Assembly (NCBI GenBank): GCA_963708515.1
Contig: CAVPSX010000023.1
Location: 62,001 to 126,000, forward strand
Length of the DNA stretch: 64,000 nt
Reading direction: 5' to 3'
Origin: JAPLJM01 sp963708515
Lineage (GTDB): Bacteria; Desulfobacterota; Syntrophia; Syntrophales; Fen-1087
Part shown: positions 16,588-28,208 of the stretch, one piece after another
Layout of the letters: every line of letters begins with the position of its first letter
How positions within the stretch are numbered: the stretch's first letter is position 1
Made by a program: the position numbers and the translations under genes
The notes under the pieces: model-generated
Told to the model about the DNA's origin: nothing
The model's input: the letters and a program-made list of their open reading frames with translations, nothing else
Database searches by the model: none

Positions 16588-19500
16588 TCACTGGATGCGC
16601 TGATCCCTCCAATAGAGCATGTTCGTCCGGTTGAGCGCCCCGGCGGGGGTGATATTGACGCGCTGCGTGCTCGCCGAGGCGCCGCCGCCCCCGCTCGCCG
16701 TCACATAGAGATCGGGTGGCCCGCTGTCCGGCGTCAGGGAGAAGACCGGCGCCGACGGGATGCCGGTGCCGATGCCATCATCGGCGCCGCCCGCCAGGGC
16801 GCCGCCGCCGGTGGTGTAATTGATCGCATAGAGCGAGGCGACCCCCCCTGCTCGCAGGGATTGTTCCCCGAGGGCGGCGTATAGGTGGTGAAATAGACCA
16901 CCCCGCCGAAGACCGTCGGCTCGGCCAGGATCTTCTGCCCGCCGCCGGTCAGCAGGATGCGGTATCCCACCCTGCCGTAGATTGCATCATAGGTGCCGCT
17001 GCCGTCGTGATATTGTCGATATCGTTGACGGTGTAAGTGGTAGTGCGGTATTGTCCTTGACCCCGTAAAAATGCTCCTGGGCGTTGGACGCCGTGGGGTC
17101 TGTCTTATCGCCGGTTCCCCAGTAAACCCAGAGATTGCCGCGCGTTATCTTTGGCCACGGCGGGCATGGTATAAATGGGGCGGATATTTCCCGAGGAGGA
17201 GTCAAAGAACAGGCCGCCGCTCCAGTTGGTCGTCTCTCCCGATATCCCGCAATCGGGCATGTCGCCGTAGCGGCAGAACTTGAAGCGCCACATGTTGCCG
17301 CCCAGATCGCCGATATAGGCCGTATCGATGAAGCCGTCGTTATCCGTATCCACAATGGCGGGCGAGGCCGGCATGCTGTAGTTCATGTTGCTGTTGTCCG
17401 CCAGCGTGTAGCTCCAGAGGACGGCCCGTTGCTAAGGTCAACGACGAAAAATCCTTTGCCGCTTGTATCGCAGGCGCCGCCGCCCCGGCACAGTCGCCGG
17501 CATTATAACCGGCGCCGATGAATCCGACCCATTTTTCCTTCTCCGCCGCCGACTTTGATCCTGACCCGGCCGATCATCATCTTGCTCCAGGAATCGCCCA
17601 TATAAGGGGCCTGGCGGTCGCGTTGGAGGATTGATATTCCACAGGTAGGCCGGATTCAGCGAATCGTTGATGGTTCCAGGGCGTAATAGCCGCAGTAATA
17701 TGGTGTAGGCGGTCGAATAGGTGCTGCTGATGCCGGAATCGCAGGAGGAGGACGAACTCCAGGAATAATTGACGGCGCCCGCGCCCCTCGCCGAAGACCA
17801 GGATGGTCTTCCAGTCGGCGCGTCTTGCTGGTGCCGTCGCCGTTGCCCAGCCAGACGTCGGCCACGTGACGGGGCCATCCACAAAATACTGATGGGTCAG
17901 GGACCGTGGGGTGGCGTGCCGTGGGTAGATGTTTTTCAGTTTCGTCAGCAGGTTGGGAGGGATAAAGCTCCAGGCCTCGGAGCCGTTGCTGGTTTTGAAG
18001 GCATGGAGCTGGCCGTCGTTCGCCCCGGCGACAATCAGGCGGTTGCCCGACGGCGGAGGTCCGCGCGTGGCTGGACCGGTGCGCGGTCAAACTGGTTGTT
18101 GGCGTCGCGGGTATCATCGAAAAAGGCCGAGGGCGTCCCGACGGTAATGGGCGTGGAACGGAAGACATCTCCCAGCTTCCAGACTGGCCGCCGGTCCTGT
18201 CCGGGTTGTAGGCGGCCTCACCCCGGAAATAGCCGACGACGCCGTCGCGCAGGGCCGACCGTGGCGACGCCGACGTCAGCAGCGGTGATGTTGGCCGTCG
18301 TAAAGTCCGTCAGGATGCCCCGCTTTGAGGGTTTTGATGCTCCGGCCGCATGCCGCCGTCGATTGCAGGACCGTGCCCGCATCCCACAGCATGGCTCCGA
18401 CGGTCCCGTCGGCGTTGATCTGGTATTTTTTCAGATGGCCTTTCCAGAAGGGATCGCCGTCGACCGGCTCGAAGGAGCCTTCGTAGATGTGGTTTTCGTC
18501 GGCGTCCCGGAGGACTGGACGGAGGCCTGGGAAAAGGAATAGTTGGCCTGGCGGATGATGTTGATGGCCGTTTTCAGGGCCGTCGGCCAGCTCATCGGCG
18601 TCCGCGGCCAGAAAGGCGTAGCCGGACAGCGGCGTACCCGGATCGCTGGGTCGCTTGAAGTCGCAGAGGTGCCGCGGCCGTACAGGTCGTGGCCGTACGG
18701 CCGTGGTGCAGCTCCGGCAGCCCGGGTAACAGTGCTGCCCGCGTTGGTCACATTGGGGTTGTCCGTTCCCCCGTAGATAGGCCATCCAGTTGAGGGTATT
18801 TCTAGGTAGTCAGGCATGTCGGCGCCGAAGCCGACCACAAAGACCTTGTACCCCGCATCGGCCAGCGCCTTGGCCTTGGCCGACCGATTCCCGGCGCCTG
18901 CTTGTCCATGTCGGCCTGGCCCCCCGATCCGGTGCCGCCGCACGAATAGGTGTCGGCGCCGTCGCTGATCAGGATGACGAATTTCTGGCGGCAATCCCGG
19001 GCGGAGTCTGCCGGCCTTATGGGCGTCCAGATAGAGCTTCGCTTCATTCAGGGATGAGACCAGCGGGGTGCCGCTGTTGGGCCAGTCATCGCTGTCGATG
19101 ACACTGGCGCCCGAGGTCGAACTGGCGAGCGTGCAGCTTGTGTTGTTGGCGCAGTAGATCAGGCTGTATTTCGAGCCGATCGCCCGGATGATCTTGTTGT
19201 TGCCGGAGCTGTAAGTCCCCTGCCCGTATCGTTTCCGTCCGTGAAGCGCATGTAACCGATCCGCACGCCGAGGCTGCCCTCGTCGGCGCTGTTGATCGTG
19301 TTGTCGTCGTTGTCGTCCAGGATGTCGAAGATGGCCCTCCTGGCGATCAGGACGCGGCGGCAGTCATAGGGACGCCCCGTGTTTGTGGTATAGAAGGGCC
19401 CCTGACAGGAAGCGCTTGCGTCAAACCTCGGCACGGTGCCATAGGGATCGATCGTGCAGGCCTTCGTATGGCCCGTGCCGCTGGTTGTATAATGGGCGAC

Positions 19501-19731
19501 GCCGCTGCCCGCGCAGCTCGCCGATGAACTGACGTACATGGTTTCACCCGCAGGCGTCCACAGCATGCTGCCCGACAGGTCCAGCACGATCAGGGCGTCG
19601 GGCGACGTGGAAGTCGTAAAGAGGGCTTCCTCCCCGGCGGGCGGCTGCGCGGCCGAAACACTTTGCGCAAAAAGGCACAGGCCCAAAAGCAGAAACCCGA
19701 TCAAGAAAGCCGCCGGTATTGTCTTTTTCAT
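16588..19731 (-). CDS. pilY1: Type IV pilus assembly protein PilY1, multiply frameshifted
   Basis: PilY1 is a large exported protein that sits at the pilus tip and controls retraction and adhesion, often with calcium. The start MKKTIPAAFLIGFLLLGLCL is a signal peptide. A von Willebrand A domain follows, with the MIDAS motif DLSGSM near residue 55 and FVILISDGADTYSC later. The C-terminal beta-propeller part includes VDTDNDGFIDTAYIGDLGG, a calcium-binding type D-x-D-x-D loop. The last residues WRDQRIQ end at 16588. Between these anchors the sense changes frame at least eight times, far more than its neighbours. The total span is a multiple of three (1048 codons). Confidence 0.85.
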
Positions 19732-19742
19732 GGGAAACCTCC

Positions 19743-20223
19743 TTACCTGAACATGGTGGATATTTCCACCGGTCCGTATCCGACGCCGGTCCTGATGTTC
19801 GTGCGGGTGTCGTATGCGGTGTTGCGCCCCTCGACGTTCATCTCATAGCGACGCTGCCCCCAGGTCTGGCCGCCACCGATGGAGTAGCCCTCCAGGGGCA
19901 GGAACAGGGGGCCGACCGCCGGCGCGGTGGGTGCGCCGATGGTATAAACGGAAGCGGGATCATTGGCGGGATCGACCTGGACGCCGGTGACGACCGTCGC
20001 CGCCAGATTCTGGGGGTTGAAACTCTGCATCGCCCGGTGAATCCCCGTTTCCGCGGCGCTCATGGCCTTCTTGTCGCCCACGCTTCTGCTGCTGACCCGC
20101 AGATCGCCGGTCGATAAATTCAGGATCAGCATGGCGAGCGCGAGCAGGATCACGCAGGCCATGAATGGCCGTAACGAGGGCAAAGCCCCTCTCGGATGAC
20201 AGTCTTTCCTTACTAAATTGCAT
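19743..20223 (-). CDS. pilX: Type IV pilus minor pilin PilX-like, one frameshift
   Basis: This is a minor pilin that primes pilus assembly with PilV, PilW and PilY1. The N-terminus (MQFSKERLSSERGFALVTAI) holds the GF cleavage site for prepilin peptidase, and the hydrophobic helix continues as CVILLALAMLILNLSTGDLR after one extra C near 20165. The helix lacks the usual glutamate at +5, as other PilX proteins do. Removing the extra base gives 159 residues. The start overlaps the pilW end by 11 bp, and pilY1 follows after 11 bp. Confidence 0.8.
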
Positions 20224-20936
20224 GGTTCCTCGGTATGACGCTCGTTGAATAAATCAGCCGCCTTCTCTGGCCCGTATCGGGATCGGCATGTTCCGTTTCC
20301 ACGGCCAGGACAATCTCGATCCGGCGGATATTGGGAACCGGTGTCTGATCCGCGGCTGTGGGGAATATCTCCGTTCCCGTCCCGTCAAAATACCTGAAGA
20401 CGGGGATGCCCAGCGTGTCGTTGATGACCCGGACGGTCCTTGGCCTTCCGCCGGCCACCGTATCGCCCAGGAAAGGCTGGGCCCCGCCCTCGCAATTGAC
20501 GGTTCGGGTAATGTATTGATTGGCCGTATCGTAGTTATAGCGGATCACCTCGTTCGGGTTAGAGGTCTCCCTAGCATGCACGATCGGCATCGTTGTCGGC
20601 GGTGCAGTCTTCATTGATGTCCATCTCCACGGTGATCGCCGTCGTCGTCGCCTCCTGGATGCCCCGGTTAGCCTGATTGGCGGAAACGGTCAAACAATCA
20701 GCCGCGACCAGCCAGTTCCCTCTTGATCGATTGGGGTTATACGAAGCCATGCCGATCTCCATGACCATCAGATCGAGGGCCGGCTTGGCGTCCTGCTGTG
20801 CCGCGACTCTCTTCTCGATCGCGGACGAATGGCGCTGCGCGGAATTGATGGCCAGATAGACGGCTGCCAGCAGCCCCATCGTCACGCCGATGGCGACCAT
20901 CAACTCCACCAGGGTAAATCCGTTTCTCTGTTTCAT
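20213..20936 (-). CDS. pilW: Type IV pilus minor pilin PilW-like, one frameshift
   Basis: This prepilin has the cleavage motif NGFTLVELMVAIG with the Glu at +5. The extracellular part reads through SSAIEKRVAAQQDAKPALDL and, after one extra base near 20590, VRYNYDTANQYITR-type sequence and PNIRRIEIVLAVETEHADP. Correcting one base gives 240 residues, usual for PilW. Its ATG (20936) overlaps the pilV stop as ATGA, which indicates translational coupling. Confidence 0.85.
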
Positions 20937-21373
20937 TGGCTTGCGCACCCCGCCGGAAAACGAAATCCCTCCTGCCTGGTCACCACAAGGCTCTCGGAAA
21001 TTCCCGTATGACCGGGCCAGGCCACCCGCACGGTGACGCGCCAGACATTCGCGGCCACGCCCGTGATCGTGGTGGTGACATTAAACTGTGCGTCCCCCGG
21101 CTGGGCCGCCGCCTGGCCGCTGGCGAAAACCGGCGTCGGGCCCGTTGCGCCCGCTGTAACGGCGTTGCAGGGGTTCATGATCAGGGCCTCCTGCGTCATG
21201 AGCCTTTCATGCAGGATTCCCGCAGCCCGACCCAGATAATCCGACCGGCCTGTCGTCTGCCAGGCCGTCGGCTGCAGCGAGAAGAGCCCCAATACGGCGA
21301 TGACGGTCAAAAACATCGCGATGATCACCTCTATCAGGGTGAATCCCCGATTATTGCATGGCAAACTGGACAT
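20933..21373 (-). CDS. pilV: Type IV pilus minor pilin PilV-like
   Basis: This is a 146-residue prepilin with an intact frame. The leader MSSLPCNNRG ends at the prepilin peptidase site GFTLIEVIIAMFLTVIAVLG. The body contains a cysteine pair and the C-terminal GFRFPAGCASQ. The start at 21373 has AGGA just upstream and overlaps the fimT 3' end by 23 bp. An in-frame codon at 21391 is less likely. The protein should insert in the inner membrane before assembly at the pilus tip. Confidence 0.85.
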   Translation of the reverse strand: MSSLPCNNRGFTLIEVIIAMFLTVIAVLGLFSLQPTAWQTTGRSDYLGRAAGILHERLMTQEALIMNPCNAVTAGATGPTPVFASGQAAAQPGDAQFNVTTTITGVAANVWRVTVRVAWPGHTGISESLVVTRQEGFRFPAGCASQ

Positions 21374-21830
21374 GGGTCCTTCCTGTGACATTAACGGTGA
21401 TGATGGCCTGTGACCCCCTGCCGTTTGTCAGGGTCACGTTGCCCGTGGTGCCGGATAAGGTGCCGCGGGAAAGGAAGGTCAGCTGGCCCAACGCAAAACT
21501 CGTATTGACGATGGACAGGCCCGGCCCGAAAACCGTCAGCAACCTCGTCTGTGTCAGCGCCGGTGTAAACGGTTCGGCTGCAATCGTATAGCTGGTATCA
21601 CCCGCGCTGAAAGTCAGGCGATACTGGATTCCTTCGGTGACAGCCCGCTGCTTGCTCGCCGCTATATTGGTCTCGATATCCCTGGCCGCCGTTCTCAGGT
21701 TGTTATTATCCCGGAAGCCCTGCCAGGCAAACAAGGCAACGGTGCTCAGGATGCCGATCAGAGCGATGACGATTATAATTTCAACGAGGGAAAACCCTTT
21801 GTCTGTTCTCACGGTTTGCGTCGCCATCAT
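21351..21830 (-). CDS. fimT: Type IV pilus minor pilin FimT/GspH-like
   Basis: This is a 159-residue prepilin, the first gene of the minor-pilin operon. The motif KGFSLVEIIIVIALIGILSTVALFAW follows a 12-residue leader, with Glu at +5. The globular part (ARDIETNIAASKQRAV) fits the GspH/FimT C-terminal domain. The frame is intact. A promoter-like sequence lies 142 bp upstream. The start is one of two adjacent ATGs, and no clear ribosome binding site is seen. Confidence 0.87.
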   Translation of the reverse strand: MMATQTVRTDKGFSLVEIIIVIALIGILSTVALFAWQGFRDNNNLRTAARDIETNIAASKQRAVTEGIQYRLTFSAGDTSYTIAAEPFTPALTQTRLLTVFGPGLSIVNTSFALGQLTFLSRGTLSGTTGNVTLTNGRGSQAIITVNVTGRTHVQFAMQ

Positions 21831-21971
21831 TATTTTTTTATCTCACCCTCATGCCCTGAACTTGACACAGCGGAGCATGAAACCTATCAGATCTTTGGAT
21901 CTACTAAATATAACCTGTTCCCGCTTTCTCATGCATGACAAAATCAAACTTAAATGTTGGCTTTCGCCTGC

Positions 21972-22001
21972 ATCATAAGGGGAAAGCAAAGCGATTGTCA
22001 A
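21972..22001 (-). promoter_or_regulatory. Sigma-70 type promoter for the minor-pilin operon
   Basis: On the minus strand TTGACA (22001-21996) and TATGAT (21977-21972) are separated by 18 bp. They lie in the 225-bp gap between pilD and fimT, pointing toward fimT. Confidence 0.5.
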
Positions 22002-22019
22002 GAGGAATCAGATGGATAA

Positions 22020-22039
22020 AGTGTGACCTCTTTCACACT
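22020..22039 (-). terminator. Hairpin downstream of pilD
   Basis: A perfect 7-bp stem AGTGTGA/TCACACT with a 6-base loop lies 17 bp after the pilD stop. It is followed on the minus strand by only a short TTTAT run, so it is a modest terminator candidate. Confidence 0.45.
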
Positions 22040-22055
22040 CAACAGGAGATAATCG

Positions 22056-22843
22056 TCACATGGGACCGCTGATGAAAACGCCGGGAAGAACGAGGTTGGA
22101 CAACCAGGCGCCGAAAAAGAGGTAGGCGACGGCCCCCAGGGAAAGGAACGGACCGAAAGGAACGGCATATTTCATGTCCTGACCCCTGACGAGCATGATG
22201 GTCACGCCCGACCACGGCTCCTGTAAGGGAGCTCATGAGCAGAACAAACAGCAGGGATTGCCAGCCCAGGAAGGCGCCGATCATGGCCAGGAGCTTGATA
22301 TCCCCGCCGCCCATGCCTTCGCGCTTCGTGATGAGCTCATAGAAAAAGGCAATGCCGTACAGAACGCCCCCGCCGATGAGAAAACCCAGAAAAGCGTCAC
22401 AGAAAGCGAAGCTTCATGACGAATACCGCCCCCAGAAAAAAGAGCGGGATCCCCGGCAGGGAGATGACATCAGGAATGATCTGATGATCCAGGTCGATGA
22501 AGGTGATGACGACGAGCGCGCAGACAAACAGGAAGGCGCACAGGTACTGCGCGGATAGTCCGAATTTCCAGTAAACCATCAGGGACAGGATCGCCGTCAG
22601 CAACTCCACCAGGGGGTAGCGCAGGGAGATGGCGCCTTCGCAATGGCGGCAACGGCCCTTCAGGAACACATAGCTGATCAGCGGAATGTTATCGTAAAAA
22701 CGGATGGCATGGCTGCAGGTCGGGCAATGGGACGCGGGCAGGACGATGGATTGCTCCTCCGGAAGGCGATAGATGATCACATTGAGGAAACTGCCGATCA
22801 CAGCGCCCACCGCAAAAAAGAAGACTTCGAAAAAAGGGCTCAT
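22056..22843 (-). CDS. pilD: Prepilin peptidase PilD, two frameshifts
   Basis: This inner-membrane aspartyl peptidase cleaves and N-methylates prepilins such as the four encoded next to it. The N-terminal block has the two C-x2-C pairs (HCPTCSHAIRF and GRCRHC). The catalytic aspartates are in FIDLDHQIIPD and in the GMGGGDIKLLAMIGAFLGW motif. Each of two frame changes (near 22415 and 22210) is explained by one extra base. Removing both gives 786 nt and 261 residues, the standard size, ending LPGVFISGPM. It is transcribed toward the pilin operon, but a hairpin and a promoter lie between. Confidence 0.88.
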
Positions 22844-22851
22844 GCCGGCGA

Positions 22852-23307
22852 TTATCCGTCCTTCCGCTGCCAGTCGTAGGGAATGTCGTTGTCATGGGGA
22901 TGGACCCTGAACTCGTCGGGCTCCTGATAGTTATAGGTTTCCGACGGAATATTCACCACCTGCGCCTCCTCAAGGGAAATGCATTTAAAGCCGTGATGCA
23001 CACCGGGCGGAATATGCAGCAGAATCGGGTTGTGGTCCCCGGCAAAGAACTCGTTGATCTGACCGTGCGTGGCGGAACCATCCCGGTCATCGTAGAGGAC
23101 GATCTTCATCATGCCCCTGATCACGGCCATGTTATCGCACTGCTTCTTGTGGTAATGCCAGCCCTTCACGACGCCGGGATAGGCTGTGGTCATGTAAACC
23201 TGGCCGAATCCCCTGAACATTTCGTCATCGGCCCGCAGGATTTCCATCAGGCGGCCGCGTTCGTCGGGAATGACCCGCAATTTCTTGACCATGACGCCTT
23301 CAATCAT
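22852..23307 (-). CDS. RmlC-like sugar epimerase / cupin
   Basis: This is a 151-residue cupin of the dTDP-4-dehydrorhamnose 3,5-epimerase family. The blocks VIPDERGRLMEILR, GVVKGWHYHKKQCDNM and HIPPGVHHGFKCIS match that family, with a histidine in the WHYHK motif. RmlC enzymes invert C3 and C5 of dTDP-4-keto-6-deoxyglucose. This one is shorter than standard RmlC (about 180), so it may act on another nucleotide sugar. ATG 23307 has AGGAG upstream. No rhamnose genes adjoin it. Confidence 0.8.
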   Translation of the reverse strand: MIEGVMVKKLRVIPDERGRLMEILRADDEMFRGFGQVYMTTAYPGVVKGWHYHKKQCDNMAVIRGMMKIVLYDDRDGSATHGQINEFFAGDHNPILLHIPPGVHHGFKCISLEEAQVVNIPSETYNYQEPDEFRVHPHDNDIPYDWQRKDG

Positions 23308-23352
23308 CTGCTGTTCTCCTTTCATGAAGCCTGAGACCTTTGCGGAACTGTT

Positions 23353-23486
23353 GAAAAATGGTTCGCGAGCGGTGAATCAAGTTTTCCGCCTTTCCAGAGA
23401 TGACGTTAACGGCTTGTCATAAATCATGATACCTCCGGTCGTCTTCTTAGCGGAAAAGATTTTGAGCCGCGGCGAAGCCATTTTTC
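23353..23486. repeat. Family A palindromic element, full pair
   Basis: The left arm 23353-23389 (GAAAAATGGTTCGCGAGCGG...) and the right arm 23451-23486 (...GAGCCGCGGCGAAGCCATTTTTC) are inverted relative to each other and flank a core of about 60 bp. With the family B end it fills the 348-bp gap between the RmlC-like gene and ribD. Confidence 0.85.
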
Positions 23487-23544
23487 AATCCGGTTGAATG
23501 CGGCCCTCTATAGCATATTCGGCCGTCAGGCAATAGAAAAAGTT

Positions 23545-23570
23545 CTGCGGAGCTTTTTACGATGCCGTCA
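23545..23570. repeat. Family B element, solo end
   Basis: The minus strand reads TGACGGCATCGTAAAAAGCT followed by CCGCAG, which matches one end of the family B element. No second end is seen nearby. It lies 86 bp before ribD. Confidence 0.6.
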
Positions 23571-23655
23571 TTTTCAGCTCTTTTTCGACTTTATGCGAGT
23601 TCGTCAACGTTCGCCGGCTTTGCATTTTCCGGGCGGATGGTATATGGAAGCGGCC

Positions 23656-24743
23656 ATGACGGATGAATTCTACATGAAGCGGGCGTTGCAACTGGCCCGG
23701 CGCGGGGAACGATGGGTCAGCCCCAACCCCATGGTCGGCGCCGTGATCGTCAAACACAACCGGATCATCGGCGAAGGCTACCATCGGCGCTTCGGGGGCG
23801 ACCATGCGGAAATAAACGCCTTGCGCAGCGCATCCGAATCCGTTGAGGGTTCAACGGTTTACATCACGCTTGAGCCCTGCTGCCACCACGGCAAGACGCC
23901 GCCCTGCATCGAAAGTCTGATTGCCGGAAAGCCCGCGCGGGTCGTGATCGGCATGCCGGATCCCAACCCGCTGGTCTGCGGCGGCAGCATTGAACGCCTC
24001 GGCAAGTCCGGCATTCCCACAACCGTCGGCGTCCTCGAGGAACAGTGCCGGCGCCTCAATGAGCGGTTTATCAAATTCATGCAGACGCGCATTCCCTTTG
24101 TGACCCTGAAGTTCGCCCAGACGCTCGACGGCCGGATCGCCACGGCTGCGGCCATTCCCGATGGATCAGCTCCCCGGCGTCCCTCAAGTTCGCCCACACC
24201 CTCAGGGCCTGTCCACGACGCGATCTCGTCGGTTCCGGCACCCTTTTCACGGATGATCCGGAACTCACGGTCAGGCTCGTCAGGGAAGCAATCCGGTCAG
24301 GATTGTCGTCGATACCCGGCTGACGCCTTTCCCCGGACGCCGCCGTTTTCAAAATCAGGACAGGGCCAGAACGATCATTGCCGCGACGGAAGCCGCCGAC
24401 CGGAAAAAACAGTCAGGCACTCGATAAAATGGGCATCGAGACAATCCTGGTCGAAAGCGACCCGCAGCAGCGGGTGGATCTGGGGAAACTCTTGATCGAA
24501 CTGGGCAGGCGGAACATTTCGTCCGTGCTTGTGGAAGGCGGCGCCGCCATGATCACATCCATATTGCGGCAGCGCCTGGCGGACCGGATCGTGGTGGTCG
24601 TCGCGCCGAAGATCGTGGGAACGGGCATTGAATCCGTGGGCAATCTGGGCATCCGGGTCATGGACGACGCCCTGAAAATATCCGTCCGGCAGGTGCTCCG
24701 CAAAGGCGGCGACCTCATCCTCGACGGGCAGATAAAACGATAA
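23656..24743 (+). CDS. ribD: Riboflavin biosynthesis deaminase/reductase RibD, frameshifted
   Basis: RibD performs the second and third steps of riboflavin synthesis. The N-terminal deaminase domain is intact: SPNPMVGAVIVK, HAEINAL and the zinc motif EPCCHHGKTPPC. The reductase domain begins FVTLKFAQTLDGRIAT and then changes frame about five times between 24145 and 24415. The pieces (SRWISSPASLKFAHTLRA, LVGSGTLFTDDPELTVRLV, NPVRIVVDTRLTPFPGRRRF) and the intact end (SSVLVEGGAAM through DLILDGQIKR) read as one protein of about 362 codons. Some junctions need an insertion and others a deletion, one of them in a run of six A. ATG 23656 has GGAAG upstream. Confidence 0.85.
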
Positions 24744-24756
24744 AAGGGGACAGGTT

Positions 24757-24793
24757 TGAAAAAAAGGGGGACAGATTTTTAAATCTGTCCCCC
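24757..24793 (-). terminator. Rho-independent terminator of the dnaK operon
   Basis: The inverted repeat GGGGGACAGATTT/AAATCTGTCCCCC (24766-24793) has a two-base loop. On the minus strand it is followed directly by seven T. It lies between the convergent ends of ribD and dnaK, so it may stop both, but the T-run favours dnaK. Confidence 0.88.
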
Positions 24794-24804
24794 TTCTCTT
24801 TCTG

Positions 24805-26730
<1,926 letters not shown>

Positions 26731-26753
26731 GGTATTTATCCTCCCATTCATTC

Positions 26754-27374
26754 CTAATCGACCAAGTTATTGCAATTGACGCTTTTTATGAAGTTTTGCG
26801 CATCCTGTTTTGCCGGCAGATGGCAGACGGACACCTTGGACGGCCTCAACAGCCTGCCGTTGAGCAGGTATCCTTTTTCAAACTCCTGGACCACCTGGTT
26901 GTGCCCGTGTTCCGGGCTTTCCACCTGTAAGACGGCCTCATGGACGTTCGGATCAAAATCCCGGCCGGCGGCCTCGATGGGCGCGACGCCCTGCCTGCCG
27001 AGACAGCCACTGAGCTGATTCTGCAGGAGCTGCAGACCCTCCTTGAACGCTTCGAAATCATTTGACTTGCAGGCGTGCGCCATTGCCCGGTCGAGAGAGT
27101 CCATCAGCGGAAGAATGTCCTTAATCAAATTTTCCTGCCCGAATTTCAGGGAATCGGCGCGGTCGCGGGCGGCCCTTTTCTTATAATTCTCCAGTTCGGC
27201 GACAGCCCGTACGTATTTGTCATAGTTCTCCGCGGCTTCCTTTTCCTTATCCTGAAGTTTTTGCGTCAGCGTTTCGATGTCGGTTATTGCGTCGCCCGAC
27301 GCAGCACCCTCCGCGTGCGCTTCCGGGTATTCCTGCATATCCCGGACCGCTTCTTTTCTTAATTTCTTAACCAT
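26754..27374 (-). CDS. grpE: Nucleotide exchange factor GrpE
   Basis: GrpE releases ADP from DnaK. The 206-residue protein has a long N-terminal coiled coil (TLTQKLQDKEKEAAENYDKY), the family core AVAELENYKKRAARDRADSL and NLIKDILPLMDSLDRAM, and the C-terminal beta-wing with FDPNVHEAVLQVES and GYLLNGRLLRPSKVSV. The start at ATG 27374 has AGGA upstream, and an alternative at 27401 adds nine residues. It precedes dnaK by 23 bp and follows gmhA by 37 bp. Confidence 0.96.
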   Translation of the reverse strand: MVKKLRKEAVRDMQEYPEAHAEGAASGDAITDIETLTQKLQDKEKEAAENYDKYVRAVAELENYKKRAARDRADSLKFGQENLIKDILPLMDSLDRAMAHACKSNDFEAFKEGLQLLQNQLSGCLGRQGVAPIEAAGRDFDPNVHEAVLQVESPEHGHNQVVQEFEKGYLLNGRLLRPSKVSVCHLPAKQDAQNFIKSVNCNNLVD

Positions 27375-27411
27375 GCCGAACCAATCCTTATATTGAAGCA
27401 ACCTGCTGCGC

Positions 27412-27996
27412 TTACCGCAAATCAGGCTTCTGAAACAGTTTCACATCCACCAACTCGCAAATCACATGGCTGACGGTGATATGCGTCTCCTGAATCCGCG
27501 GCGTGTTGCCCGAGGAAACATGGAGCGAGTAGTCCACCATCCTTGCAATCTCTCCCCCGTCCTTCCCGGTCAGGCCGATCGTGATCATGCCGATTTTCTT
27601 CGCCGTTTCAAAAGCCTTCACGCAATTCGGCGACGAGCCGCTGGTGCTCATCCCCCAGGCGATGTCACCGGCCTGTCCGATCGCCCGGATCTGCTTGCTG
27701 AAAACATCGCTGAATTCATAATCATTGCTGATGCTTGTAATGACCGAGGTGTCGGTCGTCAGGGCGATCGCGGGCAGCGGCGGCCGCTCGATGAGAAACC
27801 GGTTCACAAATTCACCGGCAATATGCTGGGCGTCAGCGGCAGATCCGCCGTTGCCGAACAGCAGGATCTTGCGACCTGCCTTCAGCGCGGCCGTGACGAC
27901 ATCCACCACCTGGGCGATCCTGCCGAGGTTTTCGTTCAGAAAGATATCCTTGACCCGGTTGCTTTCCTTAAACACATTTACAATATAATCGTGCAT
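27412..27996 (-). CDS. gmhA: Phosphoheptose isomerase GmhA
   Basis: GmhA converts sedoheptulose 7-phosphate to D-glycero-heptose 7-phosphate, the first step to the heptose of the LPS inner core. The 194-residue SIS-domain protein has FGNGGSAADAQHIAGEF, the hallmark zinc-site region NDYEFSDVFSKQIRA, and STSGSSPN with the ETHITVSHVICELVD C-terminus. Its presence shows a Gram-negative envelope. It is the first gene of an operon with grpE and dnaK, which is unusual. A promoter lies 55 bp upstream. Confidence 0.95.
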   Translation of the reverse strand: MHDYIVNVFKESNRVKDIFLNENLGRIAQVVDVVTAALKAGRKILLFGNGGSAADAQHIAGEFVNRFLIERPPLPAIALTTDTSVITSISNDYEFSDVFSKQIRAIGQAGDIAWGMSTSGSSPNCVKAFETAKKIGMITIGLTGKDGGEIARMVDYSLHVSSGNTPRIQETHITVSHVICELVDVKLFQKPDLR

Positions 27997-28050
27997 CTTA
28001 TTGCATCCACTTGATTTTTTCTGCTCATACCCCTTCGCCAAACGTCGGCT

Positions 28051-28078
28051 AATATATTGATCGACCCCCCTGTGTCAA
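28051..28078 (-). promoter_or_regulatory. Sigma-70 type promoter for gmhA-grpE-dnaK
   Basis: On the minus strand TTGACA (28078-28073) and TATATT (28056-28051) are separated by 16 bp, 55 bp before the gmhA start. No CIRCE or sigma-32 type sequence was seen here. Confidence 0.65.
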
Positions 28079-28126
28079 GGGTGCGGGGCTGATAAATTCA
28101 AGCGAGTTCAACAGATATGACGACTG

Positions 28127-28160
28127 CGAAAAAGATTTTGAGCCGCGGCAAAGCCATTTT
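28127..28160. repeat. Family A solo right arm
   Basis: One arm (CGAAAAAGATTTTGAGCCGC followed by GGCAAAGCCATTTT) stands alone in the nrdD-gmhA gap. No facing arm is seen within 150 bp. Confidence 0.8.
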
Positions 28161-28208
28161 GCACCGGTCTCGACATGGGAAGCAAGAGGGGAAGCGATGT
28201 GGACGGGT

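Noticed and set aside
24723..24793. GGGGACAG-type repeats near the dnaK end as a mobile-element trace
   Set aside because: The hairpin is fully explained as a terminator. The short upstream GGGGACAGG copy alone does not support a mobile element.
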